Positions 9,199 through 18,346 of a stretch of DNA of 64,000 bases are shown piece by piece; within the stretch, counting starts at the first letter, position 1, and every line of letters begins with the position of its first letter. Below the pieces are notes generated by a model, which saw only the letters and a program-made list of their open reading frames with translations, searched no databases and was not told the origin of the DNA. The translations under genes and the position numbers were made by a program. Source of the stretch: Pararhodobacter zhoushanensis (lineage in GTDB: Bacteria; Pseudomonadota; Alphaproteobacteria; Rhodobacterales; Rhodobacteraceae); contig NZ_REEZ01000003.1 of the NCBI RefSeq assembly GCF_003990445.1, forward strand, positions 344,635 to 408,634, read 5' to 3'.

Positions 9199-9675
9199 AT
9201 GACACGCCTTGTCCTCCCTCTCATCTTGTCTCTTGCGCTGGCAGCCTGCCAGTCGACGCCTGTCCAACCCGAAGCCCAACGCGCCGAGGTCACGCCGCTG
9301 ATCGGTCAGACGCTGACCCCGCCGGATGGCGCCTGCTGGGCGAATGACCGCATTCCCGCCGTGACCGAAACCGTGCTGGTGCCGGTGGCCGGCCGCGAGG
9401 GCGTTCATCCGCAAGAGCGGCTGGTTCATCCGGCCGAAGATCGCCTCTTCGCCGTGCCGTGTCCCGAGCAGATCGACACCGACATGATCGCGTCCTTGCA
9501 GCGTGCGCTGGCGGCACGGGGGCATTACGCCGGACCGATCACCGGCGAATGGGACAGCGAGACCTCGCAGGCCGTGCGCCGGATGCAGGCGCCGCAGGGG
9601 CTGGATAGTGGTGTGCTGTCGCTACAGGCGGCGCAGATGCTGGGGTTGGTGACGGTGTCGCGCGCGAATATGTGA
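9199..9675 (+). CDS. Lipoprotein with C-terminal peptidoglycan-binding domain
   Basis: 158 residues. A lipoprotein signal ends in LSLALAAC, so Cys becomes the lipidated N terminus. Residues about 95-150 (MIASLQRALAARGHYAGPITGEWDSETSQAVRRMQ; split here only by sense, single domain) match the three-helix peptidoglycan-binding_1 fold. Upstream in-frame ATGs at 9172 and 9088 exist, but 9199 gives the correct signal peptide. Likely an outer-membrane lipoprotein touching peptidoglycan. A copy of the dispersed double-hairpin repeat follows directly. Confidence 0.8.
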   Translation: MTRLVLPLILSLALAACQSTPVQPEAQRAEVTPLIGQTLTPPDGACWANDRIPAVTETVLVPVAGREGVHPQERLVHPAEDRLFAVPCPEQIDTDMIASLQRALAARGHYAGPITGEWDSETSQAVRRMQAPQGLDSGVLSLQAAQMLGLVTVSRANM

Positions 9676-9683
9676 GGGCGCGT

Positions 9684-9781
9684 GTCGGGGGGCTGCCGCC
9701 CCCCGACCCCCCTGCCCAAAGGGAGGAGCACGCTCCCCCCTTTGGAAGCCCCCCGTGGATATTTTTCAGACAGATGATGGG
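9684..9781 (-). repeat. Dispersed double-hairpin repeat, copy a
   Basis: Read on the minus strand: head CATCATCTGTCTG, AAAATATCC, ACGGGGGG, hairpin 1 (stem CCAAAGGG/CCCTTTGG, 9738-9745 with 9716-9723), a G-rich spacer, and hairpin 2 (10-bp stem 9684-9693/9698-9707). It fills the gap between the lipoprotein and kpsC. Nearly the same 100 bases recur at 34325-34420. Confidence 0.85.
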
Positions 9782-9808
9782 CGCAGCGGCAGGCTGCGCT
9801 TTTGGCGT

Positions 9809-11839
9809 TCAGCGCCAGAGGTGGGCGTAGCTGGCGAAGGCGCCTTGCAGTTTGGCCATCGCCCGCAGGCGGGGCGAACGGCGGCCGGTTTGGCCGCTGG
9901 CGAGGCGCTCGACGGCCAGTTCGGGCGCGCAGGGTTGGCGGGTCAGCGGGTCGAGATACCGCGGGTAGGCGATCAGCGCGGCATGGGTGAGGCGGGTCAG
10001 GTCAGGGCGAGGGAAGACGCTGGTGCGGCGTTCGGGCACGGTGCCACGGTCGTCGGTCAGGCCCCAGCCTGCGTAAAACGGTGCGCCAAGGGTGGTGACG
10101 GGGATGCCGCGCAGCAGGGCCTCGAAGCCAAGGCCCGAGGTGAGGGTCCAGACCCGGTCGGCGAGGGTAAGGGCGGATTGGGCGTCGGTATGGTTCAGGA
10201 CCAGATCGGCGAGCGTTTCTGCGTCGTCCACCGTGCCGGGGCGCAAGCCCGCCTCGACATCGGGGTGGGGTTTGTAGAGCACGATGGCTTGGGGAGAGGC
10301 ATCGCGCACCGCTTGCAGAAGCGCGCGGTTGGTGCGGATGTCGGTGGTGCCGAGGCGGATCGAGGCGTCATCCTCGACCTGACCGGGGACAAGGATCACC
10401 GGCGCGTCCGGGTGCGCGGCGCGCAGGGCGGCGACCTGGGCCGCGGTGTCTGACGACGCGGGGGAGAGGTTGTATTTCGTCACGCCGCTGGCCAGAATCG
10501 CGGCACGCAGCCGGTCGGCCCGCTCGGCGCCGCCGGGCGGCAGGGGCGCAGCGATCAGCGCTTCAAGGCGGCTCTCGCGCGTGGGATCGTAGTAAATGCC
10601 GCGATCATCGACGGCCAGCGACAGCGGCGGGACCAGATCGGCCCCCAACCCGCGCGAGCGCAGAAAGCCATCCTCGATGCGCAAGCCGTTGAAATCGGCA
10701 GGGGCGGTTGAGGCCCAGGCAAGCGTCGCGCCCTCATCACCAAAGCGCACCGGTGTCTCGCGGCCAAAGAACGCCTGAATCGCCCCACGCTTCCAGCGCC
10801 GCATGCCGCGGGCGATATGACCCTTGCGGTCCTGACGGTAGGCGGTGAGGCGGGCCTCCATCTGGTCGACGACCTCTTCGAAGGCGCAAAGCCGGTCGCG
10901 CAGCGGGTCGTACCAGAGCGGATACTCCAGCATCGCCAGCGCGAACAGCTGGGTGCGGGTCAAGACGCGTTGGCGGCGCGGCACGGGGTTTTCATCGGCG
11001 CTCAGCCCCCAGCCCGCGTAGAAGGGCGCACCAAAGACTCGTGGCCGGTGGCCTGCGAGGATCGCCTCGAACCCGACCTGAGAGGCGACAGTGTACACAG
11101 CCACGGCCCCTTCCAGCAGCGACCAGGGTGAATGGGGGCCGTCGACGAACGACACAAAGCCCTGCGCATCCTTGGCGCTGTAATAGCCGGGACGCGCGCC
11201 CGCCATGCTTTCGGGGTGGGCGCGGATCAGGATGCGCGCGCCGGGGTTTTCCTCTTGCGCGATGATCAGCATTTCGCGGAACAGCCGCTCGGCGGGTTGC
11301 GGCGCGCCGTGGGTGAGCGAGGCATCGCTGCGCACCTGATCGATGATCAGCACATAGCCCGGTTCCGGCGCGGGCAGGGCGAGGTCATGGGTGTTGTATT
11401 TTGACAAATGCAGCGCGCGCAGCCGGTCGATGCCGGTGCGGGCCCGGGCGATCAGCGCGCCGTCGTCCAGCGGGTGTGATGCCAGAAGGCGTTCCAGATC
11501 AGAGGGTTGTGCAGGGTCGTAGTGCATCCCGGCGCGGTCCAGCAGCAGACCCATCGGCGGCTCGCCGCGCAAACGGCCCGGGTTGATCGAGCGGATCCAG
11601 GCGTCCTCGATGCGCCACAGAGGCGCGCCCGAGCGCGCGGCGAGGGCTTCGGCCCGGTGCGCGCGCGGGCTGTGGCCCCAGGCGAGCACGGCGTCTTCCG
11701 CACGGGGCCAGCCCAGACGCGGGCGCGCAGCGGCCAGCTCAAGAATACGGCGGATGCGGCGGGCCTGAGCCGACGGCCCCAGAAATCCGCCGCTGGCGGC
11801 GAGCAGGCGTCCGGCAAAAGGAGAGGGGTCAGTAACCAT
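9809..11839 (-). CDS. kpsC: Capsule polysaccharide biosynthesis protein KpsC (Kdo transferase)
   Basis: 676 residues, matching Escherichia coli KpsC length. It is built of two related halves: each has a strand-helix start (VLAWGHSPRAHRAEALAARSG; VRFGDEGATLAWAS), 'RIEDAWIRSINPG' or 'RIEDGFLRSRGLG', and a later GFEAIL/GFEALLRG...YAGWGL(S/T)D block. In characterised KpsC the halves are two Kdo transferase domains that add alternating beta-linked Kdo to a lysophosphatidylglycerol acceptor, building the primer for group 2/3 capsules. It lies 39 bases downstream of the export protein gene, in one minus-strand unit. Confidence 0.9.
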   Translation of the reverse strand: MVTDPSPFAGRLLAASGGFLGPSAQARRIRRILELAAARPRLGWPRAEDAVLAWGHSPRAHRAEALAARSGAPLWRIEDAWIRSINPGRLRGEPPMGLLLDRAGMHYDPAQPSDLERLLASHPLDDGALIARARTGIDRLRALHLSKYNTHDLALPAPEPGYVLIIDQVRSDASLTHGAPQPAERLFREMLIIAQEENPGARILIRAHPESMAGARPGYYSAKDAQGFVSFVDGPHSPWSLLEGAVAVYTVASQVGFEAILAGHRPRVFGAPFYAGWGLSADENPVPRRQRVLTRTQLFALAMLEYPLWYDPLRDRLCAFEEVVDQMEARLTAYRQDRKGHIARGMRRWKRGAIQAFFGRETPVRFGDEGATLAWASTAPADFNGLRIEDGFLRSRGLGADLVPPLSLAVDDRGIYYDPTRESRLEALIAAPLPPGGAERADRLRAAILASGVTKYNLSPASSDTAAQVAALRAAHPDAPVILVPGQVEDDASIRLGTTDIRTNRALLQAVRDASPQAIVLYKPHPDVEAGLRPGTVDDAETLADLVLNHTDAQSALTLADRVWTLTSGLGFEALLRGIPVTTLGAPFYAGWGLTDDRGTVPERRTSVFPRPDLTRLTHAALIAYPRYLDPLTRQPCAPELAVERLASGQTGRRSPRLRAMAKLQGAFASYAHLWR

Positions 11840-11878
11840 GGCGAACCGGGCGCGCCACCAAGGGCGCGCCCGCTGCGA

Positions 11879-13024
11879 TCACGGGGAGGTCGCGTCATTA
11901 TACGCCGACACCGCCGATCCGGTCAGGCTGAGCGAACCGGACAGGGCTGCGATCTGACGGTTCCAGGTCACCGCCGAGGCTTCGGTGACATAAAGCGTGT
12001 CGCCATCGCGAATCTCGAAATCGCGGGCCAGGAACATGCCGTTGGGTGCCGTCAGGTCCAGAACATAGGTGATGCGCTGATCCCCCACGAGACCCTGCTG
12101 ACCCAGCACGTTGCGCGCAATTTCCGCCGGTTCGTCGCGGAACACGAAAACGCCGGTCGGATCTGCGCGGGTGGCGTCCAGACCGCCGACCTGTGCCAAT
12201 GCTTCGATCGCGGTGATGGTCGGTTGGTCGAAGGTGATCAGCGCCTGCGATCCGGTCGCGCCCAGCACGGTAAAGCGGCGGTTGTCGGCATCGACCGAAA
12301 TCCGGTCGCCGCCGCGCATGGCAATGTCCAGTTCGGGGTGGGCGAAAAGATCGCTCAACCAGACGCGGTCGGTAATGCCGCCGCGCGCGACGGTGACAAC
12401 GGCAGTTTCGCTTGGCACGCTGATGCCGCCCGCCGAAGCGATCATCGCCGTCAGGCGCAGGTTGGGCCGCGCGATGGGATAGACGCCCTGCGCACCCACG
12501 CGCCCGATGACGCTGACGGTTGCGCCATCGCCTGCGGTGCGGCTGACATAGACCTGCGGATCGGGCGTCTGCTGGTCGAGCTGGCGCGCGATGGCCGAAC
12601 GCAGGGCTTCGGGCGACTGGCCCGAGGCGCGGACGCGACCGGCGAAGGGCACGTAAATATAGCCCTGATCGTCGACCTGCAGCTCGGTCAGCCGCGCACC
12701 GGGGGTGTCGGCCGAGGTCAGCAGACCTTCGGGCACGTTTTCGAACACAGTGACAGAGACGGTATCGCCGGTGCGGATGGTGTCGCCCGCAAGAACGCGT
12801 GCTGACCGCAACGCATCCGAAAAGCCAAGCGACAAGGGGACGTTGGCGGCACGGTTCACGCGGTCACCGACGGCGACGATATAGGCGTTGCCTTCGCGCA
12901 GGACCGAACCTGCGAAAATCTCGTTCATGCTGGGCCCGGGACGCGGTATGCCGCAGGCGCTGAGGCCCGCCACAAACACACCGAGCGCCAGCGCTGATGC
13001 GCGGCGATAATGTCTGACAGTCAC
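11879..13024 (-). CDS. Polysaccharide export lipoprotein (Wza/KpsD family)
   Basis: 381 residues. The N terminus is a lipoprotein signal ending in VAGLSACGIPRPG. A polysaccharide export (PES) domain follows around residues 60-150 (GDTVSVTVFENVPEG, LTELQVDDQGYIYVPFAGRVRASG), then two SLBB-like repeats (VSVIGRVGAQGVYPI; RFTVLGATGSQAL). Such proteins form the outer-membrane channel for capsule export. It lies between kpsS and kpsC in the same direction. KpsM/KpsT/KpsE partners are not in the window. Confidence 0.87.
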   Translation of the reverse strand: MTVRHYRRASALALGVFVAGLSACGIPRPGPSMNEIFAGSVLREGNAYIVAVGDRVNRAANVPLSLGFSDALRSARVLAGDTIRTGDTVSVTVFENVPEGLLTSADTPGARLTELQVDDQGYIYVPFAGRVRASGQSPEALRSAIARQLDQQTPDPQVYVSRTAGDGATVSVIGRVGAQGVYPIARPNLRLTAMIASAGGISVPSETAVVTVARGGITDRVWLSDLFAHPELDIAMRGGDRISVDADNRRFTVLGATGSQALITFDQPTITAIEALAQVGGLDATRADPTGVFVFRDEPAEIARNVLGQQGLVGDQRITYVLDLTAPNGMFLARDFEIRDGDTLYVTEASAVTWNRQIAALSGSLSLTGSAVSAYNDATSP

Positions 13025-13292
13025 TGCTCGGGCTCCTTTGGTGGATCTGCCTCAAGTTTTTTACGCAAGTATAGACAGAGATACAGAAATTTCCAAGTGG
13101 GATGTCGCGGACCCCGGCAGAGCACGCGCCGTAGTGGCGCAAGCGGTTCTCGGACAGTTCGCGCGTGACAGTTGTACGGCGCAGAGCAACGGCGCGGTGT
13201 AGCAAGATGAGGGGGGCTGAGCGCCGACAACAGCCCGGATGTTGTGGCTGGAGCCATGCGGCAATGGACTGACATTGGATGTCAGACGTTCT

Positions 13293-14582
13293 TCAGGGCA
13301 CCAGCCGCAGGTGTTGCCGCGGAGCCGCACGTCCCGCGATCAGGGCGCTGTACGGGTCTTCCGGCGACAGGATCAGATCGACCACCTGCCGCAGCAACTG
13401 ACGTCGCCCGGCTGCCGAATAGAATCCACCGGGAAGCTGCGATGTCTCCAGCAGGAACCGGCGATAGTCGCGATAGGCTTTCAGATCGGGCCGGGTCGGA
13501 TGGGCAAAGAATTCAGGGAGTGGCTGGGTCGAGACGAACTCGGGCTTGTCATAGACGGCGCTGCCAAACACCTTGAGCGGCATGCCCCGCCAGAGCACCT
13601 GCTGGGCGGCGGTCGAGTTCACCGTCACGGCCGAACGCGCATGGTTGAGCAGTGCGGCCAGCTTGCCGCCCCGGATGAAATGCACCCGCTCCGCGACACC
13701 TGCCACAGCCGCCAGCCGCGCGATATCCGCTTTGAGCCGTGTGCGCCCGTCTTCCAGCGGGTGTGCCTTGAACACCAGATGATGATGCTGGGGCGCCCCA
13801 CTGGCAAAGCCCTGAATCGCCATCTCCAGAAACTCGGTCATCGTGCGAAACGGGGAGTGCTGTTGGAAGCTCGCGTCATGCTCTAGCTGCAACAGGGCCA
13901 GATGATAGGGGAAGCCGCCAGTCCGCACGCGCCGGGTCGCCAGGCGGCGCTCGATGGCGTGGAAGGGCATGGCGATCAACCGGTTGAGGTGCAGGCGGAA
14001 TTCCTGCGTGACACTCAATGCACGGTGCGGGCGGAAGCCGCGGTAGGCACCATTGGCCAGCAAGAGCCGCGCGTGATAGGCAAAGCCGTAGAAAACATGG
14101 TGCCGCATGTCGCCCCAATGCGCAGGCGCATCGATCAGGTCGGTTTCGCAGGCCTCAAGCGCATGGCGCATTTCGGGGATCGACAGGTCCATCAGCCGCG
14201 AATGCCCGTTCGAGCCGCCGCGCTCATAGCTGACCCACCAGGGGCGCAGATAGCCTTCTTCGAACACATGCACGGTGATGCCGCGCGTCTGGGCGCGGGC
14301 GACCGCCTCGGCATGGATAAAGCGCGTGTCGCCGTAGAGCACCAGATCGGTGATGGCGAGATTGTCAAAATGGGTTTCAACGGCTGCAGGCCAATCCTCT
14401 TGGCGGCCGGTATAGGGGATGTAGCCCTGCCGCCCCCAATAGGCCTGATCCCCCCGGTTGAAGCCGACGCGCCAAACCTCAGCCCCCGCCCGGCGCAACA
14501 TCGCGCCCAGCTGGTTGAAAAACGGACCATGCGGCCCCTGCAAAAACAGGAAGCGCCGGTCATCGCCGGTCGTTCTGATCAT
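13293..14582 (-). CDS. kpsS: Capsule polysaccharide protein KpsS (Kdo transferase)
   Basis: 429 residues. RFLFLQGPHGPFFNQLGAML at the N terminus is the signature of KpsS, which adds the first Kdo to phosphatidylglycerol lipid before KpsC extends it. Later blocks VFEEGYLRPWWVSYERGG and TVNSTAAQQVLWRGMPLKVFG are conserved in the family. The frame stays open far upstream over ribE in antisense, but ATG 14582 gives the canonical start. It is divergent from ribE with a 129-base gap and is followed by 268 bases before the export gene, so it may have its own promoter. Confidence 0.9.
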   Translation of the reverse strand: MIRTTGDDRRFLFLQGPHGPFFNQLGAMLRRAGAEVWRVGFNRGDQAYWGRQGYIPYTGRQEDWPAAVETHFDNLAITDLVLYGDTRFIHAEAVARAQTRGITVHVFEEGYLRPWWVSYERGGSNGHSRLMDLSIPEMRHALEACETDLIDAPAHWGDMRHHVFYGFAYHARLLLANGAYRGFRPHRALSVTQEFRLHLNRLIAMPFHAIERRLATRRVRTGGFPYHLALLQLEHDASFQQHSPFRTMTEFLEMAIQGFASGAPQHHHLVFKAHPLEDGRTRLKADIARLAAVAGVAERVHFIRGGKLAALLNHARSAVTVNSTAAQQVLWRGMPLKVFGSAVYDKPEFVSTQPLPEFFAHPTRPDLKAYRDYRRFLLETSQLPGGFYSAAGRRQLLRQVVDLILSPEDPYSALIAGRAAPRQHLRLVP

Positions 14583-14711
14583 AGGTTGGCCCGCCTGCTG
14601 CCCGTGGGGTGTTCCCCTTTTGCGAAAAGGATGCCAGAGATTGAGCCAAGCATAAAGCCCGAAGGTGACCAAAGCGTGGCCTCTCGGGCGTCGGATCGGG
14701 GAAATACGCTC

Positions 14712-15323
14712 ATGTTTACAGGCATTGTAACGGATATTGGCCAAATCCTGGCGCTGGAAGAGCGCGGCGACCTGCGCGCGCGCATCGGTACGCGCTATGA
14801 TGTCGAGGGCATCGACATTGGTGCCTCCATCGCCTGCGACGGGGTCTGCCTGACCGTTGTGGCACTGGGTACAACACCGCAGAACTGGTTCGACGTAGAT
14901 ATCTCGGCCGAGACGGTGAGCAAGACAGCCATCGGACCCAACAGCTGGGCCGCCGGAAAACGCGTCAATCTGGAACGCGCGCTGAAGGTGGGCGATGAGT
15001 TGGGCGGGCATATCGTGTCCGGCCATGTCGACGGGGTTGCCGAGGTGGTCGGTATGGCGCGCGAGGGCGATAGCACCCGCGTCACCTTCCGCGCCCCCGA
15101 GGCACTGGCGCGCTTTATCGCACCCAAAGGCTCGGTGGCGCTGAACGGTACGTCGCTGACGGTAAACGAGGTGAACGGGCGCGAGTTCGGCATCAACCTG
15201 ATCCCGCACACGCAAGAGGTGACGACCTGGGGCGATGTGGTCGTTGGCGACGCGATTAACCTCGAGATCGACACACTGGCCCGCTACGTTGCCCGCATGC
15301 GCGACTGGGACGCCTCGCTCTGA
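14712..15323 (+). CDS. ribE: Riboflavin synthase, alpha subunit
   Basis: 203 residues, two tandem lumazine-binding barrels: MFTGIVTDIGQI opens the first, and HIVSGHVDGVAEV opens the second; the paired SLTV motifs (DGVCLTVV, NGTSLTVNEV) are both present. It dismutates two 6,7-dimethyl-8-ribityllumazine molecules to riboflavin. No other rib genes are adjacent, and no FMN riboswitch fold was seen in the 129 bases before it. It is convergent with acnA across a large double-hairpin palindrome. Confidence 0.95.
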   Translation: MFTGIVTDIGQILALEERGDLRARIGTRYDVEGIDIGASIACDGVCLTVVALGTTPQNWFDVDISAETVSKTAIGPNSWAAGKRVNLERALKVGDELGGHIVSGHVDGVAEVVGMAREGDSTRVTFRAPEALARFIAPKGSVALNGTSLTVNEVNGREFGINLIPHTQEVTTWGDVVVGDAINLEIDTLARYVARMRDWDASL

Positions 15324-15374
15324 CCTGAGCGACCGCGCGGAGAGCCCTGCGGGCTCAAGCCTTTGCGTGCGTTT

Positions 15375-15534
15375 GAGGGGCGCTGCCCCTCTGGCGCGTG
15401 CCGCGCCATTCACCCCGGGATATTTAGCGAGCAAAGAGCGGCGTTAACGACGGGTTAACCGCGCTTTCTTTGCTCTTCAAATATCCTCGGGGGGTGAATT
15501 CGCTGAAAGCGAAGAGGGGGGCGGAAAGCCCCCC
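15375..15534. repeat. Head-to-head pair of double-hairpin repeats, copy c
   Basis: Two repeat arms face each other between convergent ribE and acnA. Left arm: hairpin 2 GAGGGGC/GCCCCTC (15375-15391), hairpin 1 TGGCGCG/CGCGCCA (15392-15408), TTCACCCC and GGATATTT. Right arm: AAATATCC at 15479, GGGGGTGAA, hairpin 1 TTCGCT/AGCGAA (15499-15513), hairpin 2 GGGGGGC/GCCCCCC (15516-15534). GAGCAAAGA and TCTTTGCTC also pair across the centre, which contains a TTAA-N7-TTAAC box. Confidence 0.85.
15444..15459. promoter_or_regulatory. CtrA-type box inside repeat copy c
   Basis: TTAA, seven bases (CGACGGG), TTAAC: an exact match to the CtrA full-site consensus TTAA-N7-TTAAC known from Caulobacter and used in Rhodobacterales. 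It sits between the stops of two convergent genes, where a promoter is not expected, so binding may have another role or the match may be incidental. Confidence 0.4.
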
Positions 15535-15550
15535 TTCTTCTTTCCATGCA

Positions 15551-15580
15551 AAAAGGCCCCGCGCGAGGGCGGGGCCTTTT
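15551..15580 (-). terminator. Rho-independent terminator of acnA
   Basis: Perfect 12-bp stem (AAAAGGCCCCGC with GCGGGGCCTTTT), 6-base loop; on the minus strand it ends in a T run. It lies 15 bases after the acnA stop. Confidence 0.85.
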
Positions 15581-15595
15581 GTTTGTGTCAGCCGA

Positions 15596-18346
15596 TCAGC
15601 TCTTGGCGAGGTCGCGCAGCACATAGTGCAGCACGCCGCCATGCTTGACGTAGTCGACTTCGATTTCGGTATCGATCCGGCATTTCAGTTCGATCGTTTT
15701 GACCGTGCCATCCGCGAAGGTGATCGTGCAGGGCACCGTCGACAGCGGTTTGATGTCGTCGGACAGGCCTTCGATGCTCACCACTTCCTTGCCGGTCAGG
15801 CCCAGCGATTTGCGGGTGTCGCCGCCGGTGAACTCGAACGGGATCACGCCCATGCCAACGAGGTTCGAGCGGTGAATACGCTCGAAGCTTTCGGCGATCA
15901 CGGCCTTGACGCCCAGGAGATTGGTGCCTTTGGCCGCCCAGTCGCGCGACGAGCCTGCGCCGTATTCGATGCCGCCGAAGATCACCAGCGGGGTGCCGGC
16001 GTCCATATAGGCCATCGCAGCGTCGTAGATCGAGGTTTGTGCCCCGTCCGGCCCGTTGGTGTAGCCGCCCTCGACGCCGTCCAGCATCTCGTTCTTGATG
16101 CGGATATTGGCGAAGGTGCCGCGCATCATGACTTCATGGTTGCCGCGACGCGAGCCGTAGCTGTTGAAGTCTTTCACCGCGACCTGACGTTCGGTCAGGT
16201 ATTGGCCAGCCGGGGTCGTCGCCTTGAACGAGCCTGCGGGCGAGATGTGGTCGGTGGTGATCATGTCGCCCAGCACCGCCAGCACGCGCGCATCGGTGAT
16301 CGGGGCGATATGCCCTTTCTCGGCCGACATGCCGCGGAAATACGGCGGGTTCTGGATGTAGGTCGAGGTCGGCGGCCAGTCGTAGGTTTCACCGCCCGAG
16401 ACTTCCACGGCCTGCCATTTGGCATCGCCCTTGAACACATCCGCGTATTTCTCGAGGAAGGCTTCGCGGGTCACGACCCGGTCGACCAGTTCAGCGATCT
16501 CGGCATCGGTCGGCCAGATGTCTTTCAGATAGACATCCTTGCCATCCGGCGTCTGCGCCAGCGGTTCGGTGGTCAGGTCGATGTTCATGTCACCGGCCAG
16601 TGCATAGGCCACGACCAGCGGCGGCGAGGCCAGGTAGTTGGCGCGCACGTCGGGCGAGATGCGCCCTTCGAAGTTGCGGTTACCCGACAGCACCGAGGTC
16701 GCGATCAGGTCGTTGTCGTTGATCGCTTTCGAGATCTCGGGCTGCAGGGGGCCCGAGTTGCCGATGCAGGTGGTGCAGCCAAAGCCGACGATGTTGAAGC
16801 CGACGGCGTCGAGGTCTTCCTGAAGGTTGGCCGCTTTCAGGTATTGCTCGACAACCTGCGAGCCGGGGGCCAGCGAGGTTTTGACCCAAGGCTTGCGGTT
16901 CAGGCCCAGAGCGCGCGCCTTGCGCGCCACCAGACCGGCGCCGATCAGCACATAGGGGTTCGAGGTGTTGGTGCACGAGGTGATCGAAGCGATCACCACC
17001 GAGCCGTCACGGATCGCGTAATCCTCGCCCTCAACCGCGGCGGTTTTGCGGATGTCGACAGGTTTGGTCGCGACCGGGCCCTCATCGGCCATGTCCTTGG
17101 CCGCTTCGGTGATGTCGATGCCGCGGTAGCCGGCGACGACTTTCTCGAACTCTTCAGCCGAGGCGGTCAGCGCAACATAGTCCTGCGGGCGCTTGGGGCC
17201 CGAGATCGCGGGGACGATGGTGTCCATGTCCAGCGACAGGGTCGACGAGTAGATCGGCGCATAATCCGCGCCGCGCCAGAAGCCGTTCTCTTTGGCATAG
17301 GCTTCGACCAGCGCGATGCGGTCCTCGTCCCGGCCGGTCTGACGCATGTAGCGCAGGGTCTCGGCGTCGATCGGGAAGAAGCCGCAGGTGGCGCCGTATT
17401 CCGGGGCCATGTTGGCGATCGTCGCACGCTGGGCCAGCGGCAGATTGTCCAGACCTTCGCCGTAGAATTCGACGAATTTGCCGACAACGCCGTGTTTGCG
17501 CAGCATTTGCACGACTTTCAGCACCAGATCGGTGCCGGTGGTGCCTTCCATCATGCGGCCGGTCAGCTTGAAGCCGACGACCTCGGGGATCAGCATCGAC
17601 ACGGGCTGGCCGAGCATCGCGGCCTCAGCCTCGATCCCGCCGACGCCCCAGCCCAGAACGGCCATGCCGTTGACCATGGTGGTGTGGCTGTCGGTGCCGA
17701 CCAGCGTATCGGGATAGGCGACCTGCTCGCCGTTCTGGTCCTTGTCGGTCCAGACGGTCTGCGCGAGGTACTCAAGGTTCACCTGGTGGCAGATGCCGGT
17801 GCCGGGGGGCACAACGCGGAAGTTTTCAAACGCGGTCTGGCCCCATTTCAAGAACTCATAACGCTCCATGTTGCGCTCGTATTCCAGATCGACGTTGCGC
17901 TGGAAGGCGCGGGGCGTGCCGAACTCGTCGATCATCACCGAGTGGTCAATGACCAGATCGACGGGGACCAGCGGGTTGATTTTCTGGGCGTCGCCGCCGA
18001 GGCCCTTGATGCCGTCGCGCATGGCGGCAAGGTCAACCACGGCGGGAACGCCGGTGAAGTCCTGCATCAGCACGCGGGCGGGGCGATAGGCGATCTCGCG
18101 CGCGCTTTTGCCGCCGTTGTCGGCCCAGTCAGAGAACGCTTTGACGTCATCGACCGAGACGGTGAAACCGCCATCTTCGAAGCGCAGCATGTTTTCCAGA
18201 ACGACTTTCAGCGAAGCGGGAAGCTTGCTGAAGTCACCCAGGCCAGCGGCCTGAGCGGCGGGGATCGAGTAATACGCAATCGATTGACCGCCAACAGTCA
18301 GCGTCTTGCGCGTCTTGGCGGTGTCTTTTCCGACGAATACAGTCAT
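15596..18346 (-). CDS. acnA: Aconitate hydratase A
   Basis: 916 residues, normal for AcnA. Fe-S cluster cysteines are visible in ITSCTNTSNP and GFGCTTCIGNSGP; HGVVGKFVEFYGEG and TDSHTTMVNGM are active-site blocks. It isomerises citrate to isocitrate in the TCA cycle via cis-aconitate, and apo-forms may bind mRNA. ATG 18346 gives the conserved N terminus; eight extra codons upstream are possible. About 90 bases upstream of the start is a GntR-type inverted repeat (18433-18458), a plausible regulator site. Confidence 0.96.
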   Translation of the reverse strand: MTVFVGKDTAKTRKTLTVGGQSIAYYSIPAAQAAGLGDFSKLPASLKVVLENMLRFEDGGFTVSVDDVKAFSDWADNGGKSAREIAYRPARVLMQDFTGVPAVVDLAAMRDGIKGLGGDAQKINPLVPVDLVIDHSVMIDEFGTPRAFQRNVDLEYERNMERYEFLKWGQTAFENFRVVPPGTGICHQVNLEYLAQTVWTDKDQNGEQVAYPDTLVGTDSHTTMVNGMAVLGWGVGGIEAEAAMLGQPVSMLIPEVVGFKLTGRMMEGTTGTDLVLKVVQMLRKHGVVGKFVEFYGEGLDNLPLAQRATIANMAPEYGATCGFFPIDAETLRYMRQTGRDEDRIALVEAYAKENGFWRGADYAPIYSSTLSLDMDTIVPAISGPKRPQDYVALTASAEEFEKVVAGYRGIDITEAAKDMADEGPVATKPVDIRKTAAVEGEDYAIRDGSVVIASITSCTNTSNPYVLIGAGLVARKARALGLNRKPWVKTSLAPGSQVVEQYLKAANLQEDLDAVGFNIVGFGCTTCIGNSGPLQPEISKAINDNDLIATSVLSGNRNFEGRISPDVRANYLASPPLVVAYALAGDMNIDLTTEPLAQTPDGKDVYLKDIWPTDAEIAELVDRVVTREAFLEKYADVFKGDAKWQAVEVSGGETYDWPPTSTYIQNPPYFRGMSAEKGHIAPITDARVLAVLGDMITTDHISPAGSFKATTPAGQYLTERQVAVKDFNSYGSRRGNHEVMMRGTFANIRIKNEMLDGVEGGYTNGPDGAQTSIYDAAMAYMDAGTPLVIFGGIEYGAGSSRDWAAKGTNLLGVKAVIAESFERIHRSNLVGMGVIPFEFTGGDTRKSLGLTGKEVVSIEGLSDDIKPLSTVPCTITFADGTVKTIELKCRIDTEIEVDYVKHGGVLHYVLRDLAKS

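Noticed and set aside
14583-14711. FMN riboswitch before ribE
   Set aside because: The 129-base gap lacks the conserved AGGG...GAC core elements of the RFN fold.
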